From Enterenecus faecium (GTDB lineage Bacteria; Bacillota; Clostridia; Oscillospirales; Oscillospiraceae): a stretch of DNA of 15,919 bases. The stretch covers positions 1 to 15,919 of the forward strand of contig DVFO01000023.1 in assembly GCA_018713215.1 (NCBI GenBank), given 5' to 3'. The notes beneath the pieces were generated by a model, which did not search any database, had not been told where the DNA came from, and was given only the letters and a program-made list of their open reading frames with translations. Position numbers and translations under genes: made by a program. Below, piece by piece: positions 1 to 7,946 of the stretch; within the stretch, counting starts at the first letter, position 1, and each line of letters begins with the position of its first letter.

Positions 1-2021
1 CCGGTGTAGCACATGGTGGCCTCCAGCACCTTGTTCTGGCGCAGGACCTCCTCCATGGCCACCTCCATGCCGGGAATCCAGTTGAGAGAGTCGAAGACCC
101 GGAAGATGTCGATGCCCTCCCGGGCGGCCTCCCGCACAAACTCCCGTACCAGGTTGTCGGGGAAGTTGGCGTAACCCACCATGTTGGAGCCCCGCAGCAG
201 CATCTGGAAGGGAATATTGGGAATCTTCTCCCGCAGCTGCTCCAGGCGGTCCCAGGGGGACTCGTGGAGGAAGCGGTAGGCGGTGTCGAAGGTGGCCCCG
301 CCCCACATCTCCAGAGAGAAGCAGTCCTGGAGAATTTCCGCCGTGCCGTCTGCCCCGTGGAGCATGTCACGGGTACGCATCCGGGTGGACAGCAGGGACT
401 GGTGGGCATCCCGCATGGTGGTGTCGGTGATGAGCAGCTTCTTCTGGTTTAGCACCCACTCCTTCACCGCCTCGGGGCCCTTCTCGTCCAGCAACTGCTT
501 GAGGCCGTTCAGGGGCTTTCCGGTGGGGGTGGGGAAGCGGGGCTTGTGGTACTGCTTGCGCTCGGTGTCCGGGTTGTCCACCTGGATCTGGGCGATGTAC
601 TTCAAGACCTTGGTGGCCCGGTCCCGGCTGTTTTCAATCTCAAACAGCTCGGGGGTGTCGTCAATGAACTTGGTGTGACAGGCCCCGGCCAGGAAGGCGG
701 GATGGTTGAGAATGTTGGTGACAAAGGGGATGTTGGTCTTCACACCCCGCACGTGCTCCTCGTTCACCGCACGGGTGGCCCGGCGGCAGGCGCCCTCAAA
801 GGTGTTGTCCCACGTGGTGACCTTCACCAGCAGAGAGTCGTAGTAGGGGGAGACCACAGCCCCGGCCGCGGCGTTGCCGCCGTCCAGACGTACGCCGAAG
901 CCGCCGCTGGAGCGGTAGGCGGAGATCTTGCCGGTGTCGGGGGCGAAGTTGTTGGAGGGGTCCTCAGTGGTGACCCGGCACTGGATGGAGTAGCCGTAGA
1001 TGCGCAGGTCCTCCTGGCGGGCCAAACCAATGGCGGGGTGGGAGAGGGGGTGCCCCTCGGCGATGAGAATCTGGGCCCGAACCAGGTCCACGCCGGTGAC
1101 CATCTCGGTGACGGTGTGCTCCACCTGGATGCGGGGATTCATCTCAATGAAGTAGTGCTGGCCAGTCTTGCCATCCACCAGGAACTCCACGGTGCCGGCG
1201 TTGACGTAGCCCACGTGCTTGGCGATCTTCACGGCGTCCGACCGCAGGGCCTCCACAGTGGCCTGGGGCACCGACCAGGCGGGGGCGTACTCCACCACCT
1301 TCTGATAGCGGCGCTGGAGGGAGCAGTCTCGCTCGCCCAGGTGCACCACGTTGCCGTGCTCGTCGGCCAGAATCTGTACCTCAATGTGCTTGGGCTCCAC
1401 CAGGAACTTCTCGATGAAGATGTCCTCGTTGCCGAAGGCCTTGCGGGCCTCGTTTTTCACCAGCTCAAACTCCCGGCGCACGTCCTCCTCACTGTCGCAG
1501 CGGCGCATACCACGCCCGCCGCCACCGGCGGCGGCCTTGAGGATGATGGGGAAGCCATAGCTCAGGGCCTTCTCCACCGCCTCGTCGGCGTCCTTCAAGG
1601 GCTGGGTGGAGCCGGGGATGATGGGTACGTTGCAGGCGATGGCGGTGGCCTTCGCCGCCAGCTTGTCACCCATCTGGGCCAGCACCTGGGAGGGCGGGCC
1701 GATGAACTTGATGCCGTTTGCCTCACAGGCCCGGGCAAAGTCGGCGTTTTCGGACAAAAAGCCGTAGCCGGGGTGGATGGCGGTGACGCCCCGGCGCTTG
1801 GCCAGGTCGATGATGGCGGGGATGTCCAGATAGGCCCCTAAGGGGGACTGGTTCTCCCCAATGAGATAGGCCTCGTCGGCCTTGATGCGGAACATGGAAT
1901 TGGTATCCTCGTTGGAGTACATGGCCACCGTGTGCAGCCCTAAGTCGTGACAGGCGCGGAAGATGCGGATGGCGATCTCGCCCCGGTTGGCGGCGAGCAC
2001 CTTGGAGAATTGTTGTGCCAC
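1..2021 (-). CDS. pyc: Pyruvate carboxylase, N-terminal 673 residues (partial, C-terminus beyond window)
   Basis: Biotin-dependent enzyme that makes oxaloacetate from pyruvate, bicarbonate and ATP, refilling the TCA cycle. The minus strand is open from the edge to a GTG at 2021 (V/M-A-Q-Q-F-S-K-V-L-A-A-N-R-G-E-I), with AAGGAGGT at 2028-2035 six bases upstream. Residues 1 to about 455 are the biotin carboxylase domain: the glycine-rich ATP-grasp loop KAAAGGGGRGM starts at residue 162 (near base 1538), and EMNPRIQVEHTVTE lies further on. From about residue 530 the carboxyltransferase domain begins with DTTMRDAHQSLLSTR, then WGGATFD, LLRGSNMVGY and RVFDSLN. Having both domains in one chain identifies the single-chain pyruvate carboxylase (usually about 1,145 residues) rather than acetyl-CoA carboxylase AccC or a two-subunit form. 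The rest of the carboxyltransferase and the biotinyl domain are outside the window. It is transcribed from its own promoter, divergent from recG. Confidence 0.96.
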   Translation of the reverse strand, partial: MAQQFSKVLAANRGEIAIRIFRACHDLGLHTVAMYSNEDTNSMFRIKADEAYLIGENQSPLGAYLDIPAIIDLAKRRGVTAIHPGYGFLSENADFARACEANGIKFIGPPSQVLAQMGDKLAAKATAIACNVPIIPGSTQPLKDADEAVEKALSYGFPIILKAAAGGGGRGMRRCDSEEDVRREFELVKNEARKAFGNEDIFIEKFLVEPKHIEVQILADEHGNVVHLGERDCSLQRRYQKVVEYAPAWSVPQATVEALRSDAVKIAKHVGYVNAGTVEFLVDGKTGQHYFIEMNPRIQVEHTVTEMVTGVDLVRAQILIAEGHPLSHPAIGLARQEDLRIYGYSIQCRVTTEDPSNNFAPDTGKISAYRSSGGFGVRLDGGNAAAGAVVSPYYDSLLVKVTTWDNTFEGACRRATRAVNEEHVRGVKTNIPFVTNILNHPAFLAGACHTKFIDDTPELFEIENSRDRATKVLKYIAQIQVDNPDTERKQYHKPRFPTPTGKPLNGLKQLLDEKGPEAVKEWVLNQKKLLITDTTMRDAHQSLLSTRMRTRDMLHGADGTAEILQDCFSLEMWGGATFDTAYRFLHESPWDRLEQLREKIPNIPFQMLLRGSNMVGYANFPDNLVREFVREAAREGIDIFRVFDSLNWIPGMEVAMEEVLRQNKVLEATMCYT

Positions 2022-2065
2022 TGTCCTACCTCCTTATCCTTGAAACATATTGGATGATAAGGTAC

Positions 2066-2094
2066 ATTATAGAGGTTGTTTTTCCCTTTTGCAA
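2066..2094 (-). promoter_or_regulatory. Sigma-A-type promoter of pyc
   Basis: On the minus strand, TTGCAA (2089-2094) and a perfect TATAAT (2066-2071) are separated by 17 bp. Transcription should start near 2059, giving a leader of about 38 nt before the GTG at 2021. This is one of the best promoter matches in the window and fits a well-expressed metabolic gene. Confidence 0.85.
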
Positions 2095-2123
2095 CGGAGA
2101 ACCTATGTGAAAAAATAAACTTG

Positions 2124-2143
2124 GCATTTCTGACATGAAATGC
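2124..2143. repeat. Inverted repeat upstream of pyc promoter (possible operator)
   Basis: GCATTTC (2124-2130) and GAAATGC (2137-2143) form a perfect 7-bp dyad around a 6-base centre, TGACAT. It lies about 30 bp upstream of the pyc -35 box and about 75 bp upstream of the recG -35 region, in the AT-rich gap. Spacing and symmetry suit a dimeric transcription factor site, but I recognise no named operator. It could also be chance in AT-rich DNA. Confidence 0.3.
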
Positions 2144-2217
2144 TTTATCTCGGCAAAGAAGTTGTGGTAAACAAACAAGGGTCCACGTCCTGCGGACAAA
2201 TGGCCGGGAGTTGGGGG

Positions 2218-2246
2218 TGTTCATCCGGGGGGAAGTGTGATACAAT
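2218..2246 (+). promoter_or_regulatory. Extended -10 promoter of the recG operon
   Basis: TACAAT at 2241-2246 is preceded by TGA, giving the extended -10 form TGnTANAAT. The best -35 candidate, TGTTCA at 2218-2223, is 17 bp upstream and weak (3 of 6 consensus bases), as is common with extended -10 promoters. The predicted start near 2253 leaves a leader of about 44 nt before the recG GTG. It should drive recG, the small cysteine-rich gene, tex and rsmI. Confidence 0.65.
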
Positions 2247-2283
2247 GTATCCCATATGCCGCGCAAGCGGCAGGTGTTGCCCA

Positions 2284-2299
2284 GGAGGTGGTGAAGGTG
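2284..2299 (+). promoter_or_regulatory. Ribosome binding site and GTG start of recG
   Basis: GGAGGTG ending at 2290 stands 6 bases before GTG at 2297. This decides the recG start. An in-frame ATG at 2237 has no ribosome binding site and lies at the -10 promoter element, upstream of the predicted transcript start. Confidence 0.75.
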
Positions 2300-4387
2300 G
2301 GAAACAAGGAAGTCAATGTGGCCCTGTCCGCTCTGTCCGGGGTGGGCCCAGTGCGCAGCGGCAAGCTGGCCAAGCTGGGCCTGGAGCGGCTGGGGGATGT
2401 GCTGTGGCACTTCCCACTGCGGTATGAGGACCGCAGGAAGCTGTACACGGTGCGGGAGGCTCCCGAAGGGATGACCTGCTGTGTGAAGGCCATGGTGGCC
2501 CAGGACCCCCAGCTGTCCCGGGCAAGGAGCGGCGTGGAGCTGGTGAAGGTGCGGTGCGTGGATGAGACCGGGACACTGCACCTGACTTTTTTTCACCAGA
2601 GCTACCTCCGCCGGGCCTTTTCCCCCGGGGACCAGTATATTTTTTATGGGCGCGTGGAGCGACAGGGTCGAGGCATCGCCATGGTCAACCCCCTCTTTGA
2701 GAAGGAGGGGGAGGAGCGGTATACCGGGCGCATTGTCCCGGTCTACCCCCTGACGGCAGGCATCCACAACGCTCTGATGGTGAGCTTAGCCCAGCTGGCG
2801 GTGGACCAGGTGGCCCCCACGGTGGAGGAGGTGCTCCCCACCTGGGTGCGGCGGGAGTACGGCCTGTGCCAGCAGGAGTTTGCCTTGGCGAATATCCACT
2901 TCCCCCAGAATTTCGAGGGGCTGGCCAGCGCCCGGAAGCGGCTCATCTTCGAGGAACTCATGACCCTCACCTGTGGCCTGGCCATGCTGAAAGGGCGGCG
3001 ACAGCAGGGGGAGGGGCTGGTGCTGGGCCAACACACTCCGGAACAGTTCTGCGCCCTCCTGCCTTTTACCCCCACCGGGGCCCAGACCCGGGCCATGGAG
3101 GACATCTTCCACGATGTCACCTCGGGGCGGAGTATGAACCGCCTGGTGCAGGGGGATGTGGGCTCCGGCAAGACGGCGGTGGCCGCCTACGGGGCCTGGT
3201 GTGCCGCCCTCAGCGGGCTGCAGTGCGCCCTCATGGCCCCCACGGAATTGTTGGCCGAGCAGCACTGCCGCACCTTGTCCTCTATTTTGGAGCCGGTAGG
3301 GGTGAAAGTGGCCCTGCTCACCGGGTCGGTGAAGGGAGCGGCACGGAAAAAGCTGCTCCAGGAGCTGGAGCGGGGGGAAATCCAGGTGCTGGTGGGCACC
3401 CACGCCCTCTTCTCTCAGCCGGTGACCTATCACAAGCTGGGCCTGGTCATTGCCGATGAGCAGCACCGGTTCGGCGTGGCCCAGCGTGGGGCCCTGGCGG
3501 CCAAGGGGGGCGAAATTCCACCCCATGTGCTGGTGATGTCCGCCACCCCCATTCCCCGCACCCTGGCCCTGATGATCTACGGGGATATGGAGGTGTCCAT
3601 CATCGACGAGCTGCCCCCTGGCCGCACTCCCGTGGCCACCTATGTGGTGGGGGAGGACAAACGGCAGCGGATGTACGGCTTTGTCCGTGCCCAGGTGGGG
3701 CAGGGCAGGCAGGTGTATCTGGTGTGCCCCGCCGTGGAGGAGTCCCAGGGGGAGGAGGGGGGAGAGGCCCTTTCCCCCGCCATGGACTTGAAGGCGGTGA
3801 CCACCTATGCCAAGCACCTGCAAGAGCAGGTGTTCCCCGATTTGACCGTGGGCTTTGTCCACGGCAAGATGAAGGCCAAGGAAAAGGAGGCCATCATGTC
3901 CGCCTTTGCTTCGGGAGAGGTGCAGATTCTGGTGTCCACCACCGTCATTGAGGTGGGAGTGGATGTGCCCAACGCCACCTTGATGATTGTGGAGAACGCC
4001 GACCGCTTCGGTCTCTCCCAGCTCCACCAGCTCCGGGGCCGGGTGGGGCGAGGCAAGCACGAGAGCTTCTGCGTGCTGGTCACCGCCAGCCGCAGTGACA
4101 CCGCCCGCCAGCGGCTGCGGGTGCTCACCCAGACCACCGACGGCTTCCAGATTGCCCAGGAGGACCTGCGGCTGCGAGGCCCCGGCGACTTCTTCGGCCA
4201 GCGGCAGCACGGCCTGCCCCAGCTGAAGGTGGCGGACTTCGCCTCCGACCTGGAGCTGCTGAATCAGGCCCGCCAGGCCGCCCAGACCTTGGTGGAGGGG
4301 GACGGAGAGCTCTCGAAGCCGGAGCACCAGCCTCTGCGCCGGAGAGTGGAGCATATGTTCCGGGACAACCCGGAGATTTTTCATTAA
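2297..4387 (+). CDS. recG: ATP-dependent DNA helicase RecG
   Basis: Superfamily 2 helicase that remodels stalled replication forks and Holliday junctions in the cytoplasm. From the GTG start it is 696 residues, normal for RecG (about 680-700). The N-terminal third is the wedge/OB region that grips branched DNA (for example LSGVGPVRSGKLAKLGLERL and WHFPLRYEDRR). The motor follows: Walker A GDVGSGKT at residues 286-293, the DExH-type box DEQH at 387-390, SAT at 415-417, then IDELPPGRTPV. The second RecA lobe has STTVIEVGVDVP and QLRGRVGRG near 578-586. The C-terminal RecG signature runs from GFQIAQEDL to GPGDFFGQRQHG (616-639). It is the first gene of a plus-strand operon; the next gene starts 26 bases after its TAA. 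Confidence 0.97.
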   Translation: MGNKEVNVALSALSGVGPVRSGKLAKLGLERLGDVLWHFPLRYEDRRKLYTVREAPEGMTCCVKAMVAQDPQLSRARSGVELVKVRCVDETGTLHLTFFHQSYLRRAFSPGDQYIFYGRVERQGRGIAMVNPLFEKEGEERYTGRIVPVYPLTAGIHNALMVSLAQLAVDQVAPTVEEVLPTWVRREYGLCQQEFALANIHFPQNFEGLASARKRLIFEELMTLTCGLAMLKGRRQQGEGLVLGQHTPEQFCALLPFTPTGAQTRAMEDIFHDVTSGRSMNRLVQGDVGSGKTAVAAYGAWCAALSGLQCALMAPTELLAEQHCRTLSSILEPVGVKVALLTGSVKGAARKKLLQELERGEIQVLVGTHALFSQPVTYHKLGLVIADEQHRFGVAQRGALAAKGGEIPPHVLVMSATPIPRTLALMIYGDMEVSIIDELPPGRTPVATYVVGEDKRQRMYGFVRAQVGQGRQVYLVCPAVEESQGEEGGEALSPAMDLKAVTTYAKHLQEQVFPDLTVGFVHGKMKAKEKEAIMSAFASGEVQILVSTTVIEVGVDVPNATLMIVENADRFGLSQLHQLRGRVGRGKHESFCVLVTASRSDTARQRLRVLTQTTDGFQIAQEDLRLRGPGDFFGQRQHGLPQLKVADFASDLELLNQARQAAQTLVEGDGELSKPEHQPLRRRVEHMFRDNPEIFH

Positions 4388-4413
4388 TTCATCCGAAATG
4401 GAGCGTACAAACC

Positions 4414-4800
4414 ATGACGAGAAAAGAACATAGCAAGGCCCTGCGGGCAGACCCCCAGGTGCACTACAACTGCGCCCAGGCGGTGCTCATCCCCTTTGCC
4501 GGGGATATGGGTCTGACCCAGGAGCAGGCCAACGCCCTGACCCTGAATTTCGGGGCGGGCATGGGCTGCGGCGCCGTGTGTGGCGCCATCTCCGGGGCCT
4601 TTGTGGCCATGGGCGGCCTGGGGATGCCCCAGGAGAAGCGGGTGGAGCTGCTGCGGGAGTTCCGAGCGGCCCATGGACATGTGGAGTGTGCCCAGCTGCT
4701 GAAAGCTGCGATGGAGCGGGGCGAGGAGAGAAAATGCCACTGTGACCGGATGGTGGCCTGGTGTATGGACTGGGTCAGCCGGGAGAGCGGCTTGGAGTAA
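4414..4800 (+). CDS. C_GCAxxG_C_C family cysteine-rich, probably redox-active protein
   Basis: Small soluble protein of 128 residues with seven cysteines at 20, 52, 56, 92, 108, 110 and 117. The core FGAGMGCGAVCGAISGA followed by AMG, a later Cys in HVECAQLL and a C-terminal CHC pair match the family known by the pattern C_GCAxxG_C_C, described as putative redox-active or metal-binding proteins of unknown function. There is no signal peptide and no membrane segment beyond the short glycine/alanine-rich stretch around 47-68. The ATG has a modest GGAG at 4400-4403, 10 bases upstream. It lies 26 bases after recG and 15 before tex, so it is almost certainly co-transcribed with them, but that context does not reveal a partner. 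The family call is from motif recognition; the function is unknown. Confidence 0.85.
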   Translation: MTRKEHSKALRADPQVHYNCAQAVLIPFAGDMGLTQEQANALTLNFGAGMGCGAVCGAISGAFVAMGGLGMPQEKRVELLREFRAAHGHVECAQLLKAAMERGEERKCHCDRMVAWCMDWVSRESGLE

Positions 4801-4815
4801 AGGAGCGAGACACAA

Positions 4816-6993
4816 GTGGAAGCCATCATTCAACGCCTGGCCCAGGAGTTTTCCGTCCCGGCCAAGCATGTGGAAAACGTCATCAACCTTCTGGACGAGG
4901 GGAACACTGTCCCCTTCATCGCCCGGTACCGCAAGGAGATGCACGGCGGCATGGATGACCAGCTCATCCGCCAGCTGGCCGACCGTCTGCAATACTTGCG
5001 GGGGCTGGATAAGCGGCGTCAGGAGGTAAAAACCGCCATTGAGAACCAGGGCAAGCTCACCGACGAGCTGGCCCAGGCCATTGACGCCGCCCAGACCTTG
5101 GCGGAGGTGGAGGACCTGTACCGCCCCTACCAGCAGAAGCGGCGCACCCGTGCCACCATGGCCAAGGAGAAGGGGCTGGAGCCTCTGGCCCAGACCCTCT
5201 ATGACCAGAAGCGGGACGGTCTCGACCCGGAGACCCTGGCCCAGGACTTTATCAACCCGGACCTGGGGGTGGAGGACGTGGCCGCGGCGTTGCAGGGGGC
5301 GTCCGACATTGTGGCGGAGTGGATCTCCGACGATGCGGACATCCGCAAGACCCTGCGTACTCTCTACGGCAAAAAGGCCATGCTGGTGTCCAAAGCCGCC
5401 GCCAAGGAGCCGGAGGACACCGTCTACCGCCTCTATTATGAGTTCTCCGCCCCCGTCAGCAAGGTGATGGGCCACCAGGTGCTGGCCATCAACCGAGGGG
5501 AGCGGGAGGACATCTTGAAGGTGTCCGTGGACATGGACGAGGAGGAGGCCCTGGTGGCGGTGCGCCGCCAGGTGGTGCGCCCCGGCACCCCCGCCATGGC
5601 CTTTGTGAAGGCCGCCGCAGAGGACGCCTACCGCCGCCTCGTTGCTCCATCTCTGGAGCGGGAGGTGCGCAGCGACCTCACCGAGAAGGCCTCGGAGGGG
5701 GCCATCGGCCAGTTTGCGCTAAACCTCAAGCCCCTGCTGATGCAGCCCCCGGTGAAGGGCCATGTGACCATGGGTCTGGACCCCGGCTACCGTATGGGGT
5801 GCAAGGTGGCGGTCATCGACCCCACGGGCAAGGTGCTGGACACCACCGTGGTCTATCCCACCCACGGGGAGCGGGGCAAGCAGGAGGCCATAGCAAAGCT
5901 CTCCGCCCTGGTGAAGAAGCACCACGTGCAGCACATCGCCATTGGCAACGGCACCGCCAGCCGGGAGACCGAGCAGATGGCGGTGGAGATGATTGGAAAG
6001 CTCAACTGTGGCGTCACCTATATGATGGTCAACGAGGCGGGGGCTTCGGTGTACTCCGCCTCCAAGCTGGCCGCCGAGGAGTTCCCCGACTTTGACGTGA
6101 ACCTGCGCTCGGCGGTGTCCATCGCCCGCCGCCTCCAGGACCCCCTGGCCGAGCTGGTGAAGATCGACCCCAAGAGCATCGGCGTGGGCCAGTATCAGCA
6201 CGACATGCCCCAGGCCCGCCTGGGCGAGGCCCTGGACGGGGTGGTGGAGGACTGCGTCAACGCCGTGGGCGTGGATGTGAACACCGCCTCGGCTCCGCTG
6301 CTGGCCCGGGTGGCGGGTCTGACCCAGACCACCGCCAAGAACATGGTCAAGTACCGGGAGGAGAATGGCCCCTTCACCACCCGCAAACAGATTTTGAAGG
6401 TGCCCAAGCTGGGCCCCAAGGCCTTTGAGCAGTGCGCCGGATTTTTGCGGGTGCCGGAGAGCAAATCCCCCCTGGACAACACCGCCGTCCACCCCGAGAG
6501 CTACGCCGCCGCCCAGAAGCTGCTGGAGCTGTGCGGTTATACCATGGAGCAGGTGAAGGCGGGTACCCTCCAGGACTTGATGGACAAGGTGAAGGCCTAC
6601 GGCGTGGAACGTGCGGCGGAGGCGTGTGGCGTGGGTGTGCCCACCCTGCTGGACGTGGCGTCCGAGCTGATGAAGCCGGGGCGTGACCCCCGAGACGAGC
6701 TGCCCGCCCCGGTGCTGCGCACCGATGTGCTGGAGATCAAGGACCTGAAGCCGGGCATGGAGCTCAAGGGCACCGTGCGCAATGTCATCGACTTCGGGGC
6801 TTTTGTGGACATTGGCGTTCACCAGGACGGCCTGGTGCACATCAGCCAGATCTGTGACCGCTTCATCAAGCACCCCTCCCAGGTCCTGTCTGTGGGTGAC
6901 GTGGTGACGGTGTGGGTCAAAGAGGTGGACGAGAAGAAAAAGAGAATCTCCCTGACCATGAAGGGAGCGGCGGCGGCCACGCCGGGAAAGTGA
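4816..6993 (+). CDS. tex: Tex family S1 RNA-binding protein (transcription accessory protein)
   Basis: Cytoplasmic nucleic-acid-binding protein of 725 residues, the usual Tex length; known family members bind RNA and affect transcription. Residues 23-41 carry the N-terminal Tex signature INLLDEGNTVPFIARYRKE. A YqgF/RNase H-like domain begins near 318 with MGLDPGYRMGCKVAVID. The conserved KIDPKSIGVGQYQHDM comes next, then a helix-hairpin-helix region (NTASAPLLARVAGLTQTTA), and the last 75 residues are an S1 domain (GMELKGTVRNVIDFGAFVDI through KKKRISLTMKG). The start is GTG at 4816 with AGGAG at 4801-4805, 10 bases upstream, only 15 bases after the previous stop. It is the third gene of the recG operon; rsmI follows 13 bases after its TGA. 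Confidence 0.96.
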   Translation: MEAIIQRLAQEFSVPAKHVENVINLLDEGNTVPFIARYRKEMHGGMDDQLIRQLADRLQYLRGLDKRRQEVKTAIENQGKLTDELAQAIDAAQTLAEVEDLYRPYQQKRRTRATMAKEKGLEPLAQTLYDQKRDGLDPETLAQDFINPDLGVEDVAAALQGASDIVAEWISDDADIRKTLRTLYGKKAMLVSKAAAKEPEDTVYRLYYEFSAPVSKVMGHQVLAINRGEREDILKVSVDMDEEEALVAVRRQVVRPGTPAMAFVKAAAEDAYRRLVAPSLEREVRSDLTEKASEGAIGQFALNLKPLLMQPPVKGHVTMGLDPGYRMGCKVAVIDPTGKVLDTTVVYPTHGERGKQEAIAKLSALVKKHHVQHIAIGNGTASRETEQMAVEMIGKLNCGVTYMMVNEAGASVYSASKLAAEEFPDFDVNLRSAVSIARRLQDPLAELVKIDPKSIGVGQYQHDMPQARLGEALDGVVEDCVNAVGVDVNTASAPLLARVAGLTQTTAKNMVKYREENGPFTTRKQILKVPKLGPKAFEQCAGFLRVPESKSPLDNTAVHPESYAAAQKLLELCGYTMEQVKAGTLQDLMDKVKAYGVERAAEACGVGVPTLLDVASELMKPGRDPRDELPAPVLRTDVLEIKDLKPGMELKGTVRNVIDFGAFVDIGVHQDGLVHISQICDRFIKHPSQVLSVGDVVTVWVKEVDEKKKRISLTMKGAAAATPGK

Positions 6994-7006
6994 GGAGAAA
7001 TAGACC

Positions 7007-7837
7007 ATGAGCGGTAAATTGTATCTGGTTCCCACCCCCATCGGCAATCTGGGGGACATCTCCCGGCGTATGGCGGACACCATGGCAGGGGCGGACTTTC
7101 TGGCCGCCGAGGACACCCGGGTGACGGTGAAACTGCTCAACCACCTGGGGCTGAAAAAGCCCATGGTCAGCTACCACCGCCACAATTGTTCCACAGCGGG
7201 GCCCGCCATTGTGGAACGTCTGCTGGCCGGGGAGAGCTGCGCCCTGGTCACCGATGCGGGCACCCCCGCCATTTCCGACCCCGGAGAGGACCTGGTGGCC
7301 CTGTGTGCCCAGCACGACATCCCGGTGGAGGCGGTGCCCGGTCCCTGCGCCCTCATCTGCGCCCTGTCCGTCTCCGGGCTGCCCACCGCCCGGTTCACCT
7401 TTGAGGGCTTTCTGCCCCAGAACAAGAAAAACCGCCGCTCCCATCTGGATAGTTTGAAGGGGGAGCAGCGGACCATGGTGTTCTATGAGGCCCCCCATAA
7501 GCTGGAGGACACCCTGGAGGACTTTGTGGCGGTGTTCGGGGCAGAGCGGCGCATTGCCCTGTGCCGGGAGCTGACCAAGCTCCACGAAGAGGTGGTGCGC
7601 ACCACCGTGGGCCAGGCCCTGGCCGACTGCGCCACCCGTCCGCCCCGGGGGGAGTATGTGCTGGTGGTGGAGGGTGCCCCCGAAGCCCCGGCCCAAGAGG
7701 CAGACCCCCAGGCCGCCCTGGAGCGGGTGGCCCAGCTGCGAGGCGAGGGCCTGTCCCTCAAGGAGGCCTGCGCCAAAGCTGGGGAAGAATTTGGCATGAA
7801 GAAGCGTCAATTGTACGATATGAGCCTGGGGAAGTGA
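7007..7837 (+). CDS. rsmI: 16S rRNA (cytidine(1402)-2'-O)-methyltransferase
   Basis: SAM-dependent enzyme of the tetrapyrrole-methylase fold that methylates the ribose of C1402 in the decoding centre of 16S rRNA. The protein is 276 residues, as expected. Diagnostic stretches are the N-terminal LYLVPTPIGNLGDIS, AEDTRVT, VTDAGTPAISDPGEDLV, AVPGPCA and FEGFLPQNKKNR, plus FYEAPHKLEDTL and CRELTKLHEEV. The C-terminal tail has the helical AQLRGEGLSLKEACAKAGEEFGMKKRQLYD seen in many RsmI proteins. GAGGAG at 6992-6997 overlaps the tex stop codon and sits 9 bases before the ATG. It is the last gene of the recG operon, followed by a terminator at 7896-7932. Lying head-on to abrB matches the Bacillus subtilis arrangement as I remember it. 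Confidence 0.96.
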   Translation: MSGKLYLVPTPIGNLGDISRRMADTMAGADFLAAEDTRVTVKLLNHLGLKKPMVSYHRHNCSTAGPAIVERLLAGESCALVTDAGTPAISDPGEDLVALCAQHDIPVEAVPGPCALICALSVSGLPTARFTFEGFLPQNKKNRRSHLDSLKGEQRTMVFYEAPHKLEDTLEDFVAVFGAERRIALCRELTKLHEEVVRTTVGQALADCATRPPRGEYVLVVEGAPEAPAQEADPQAALERVAQLRGEGLSLKEACAKAGEEFGMKKRQLYDMSLGK

Positions 7838-7895
7838 TTACGAATAGTATAAAAAGACATCTTTATTTTCTGGAGAATTTAGACATAAAATGACA

Positions 7896-7932
7896 AAAAA
7901 GTCCGGTGGAAATAGTTTCCACCGGACTTTTT
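7896..7932. terminator. Bidirectional Rho-independent terminator between rsmI and abrB
   Basis: A perfect 17-bp stem (7896-7912 with 7916-7932) with core GTCCGGTGG and a 3-base TAG loop. It is flanked by A-runs on the left and T-runs on the right, so it has a GC-rich stem and a U-tract on either strand. It ends the recG operon on the plus strand and abrB on the minus strand. Confidence 0.92.
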
Positions 7933-7946
7933 GCTCGAAAAAGTAG

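Noticed and set aside
546..1841. 431-residue open frame on the plus strand inside pyc
   Set aside because: It is antisense to an unmistakable pyruvate carboxylase, and its Gly/Val/His/Leu-rich composition is what the complement of GC-rich coding DNA gives. No ribosome binding site or family match was seen.
2786..4384. 532-residue open frame on the minus strand inside recG
   Set aside because: Antisense shadow of RecG with low-complexity composition and no upstream signals.
5719..7164. 481-residue open frame on the minus strand across tex and the start of rsmI
   Set aside because: Antisense to two well-identified genes; His/Gly-rich shadow composition, no ribosome binding site.
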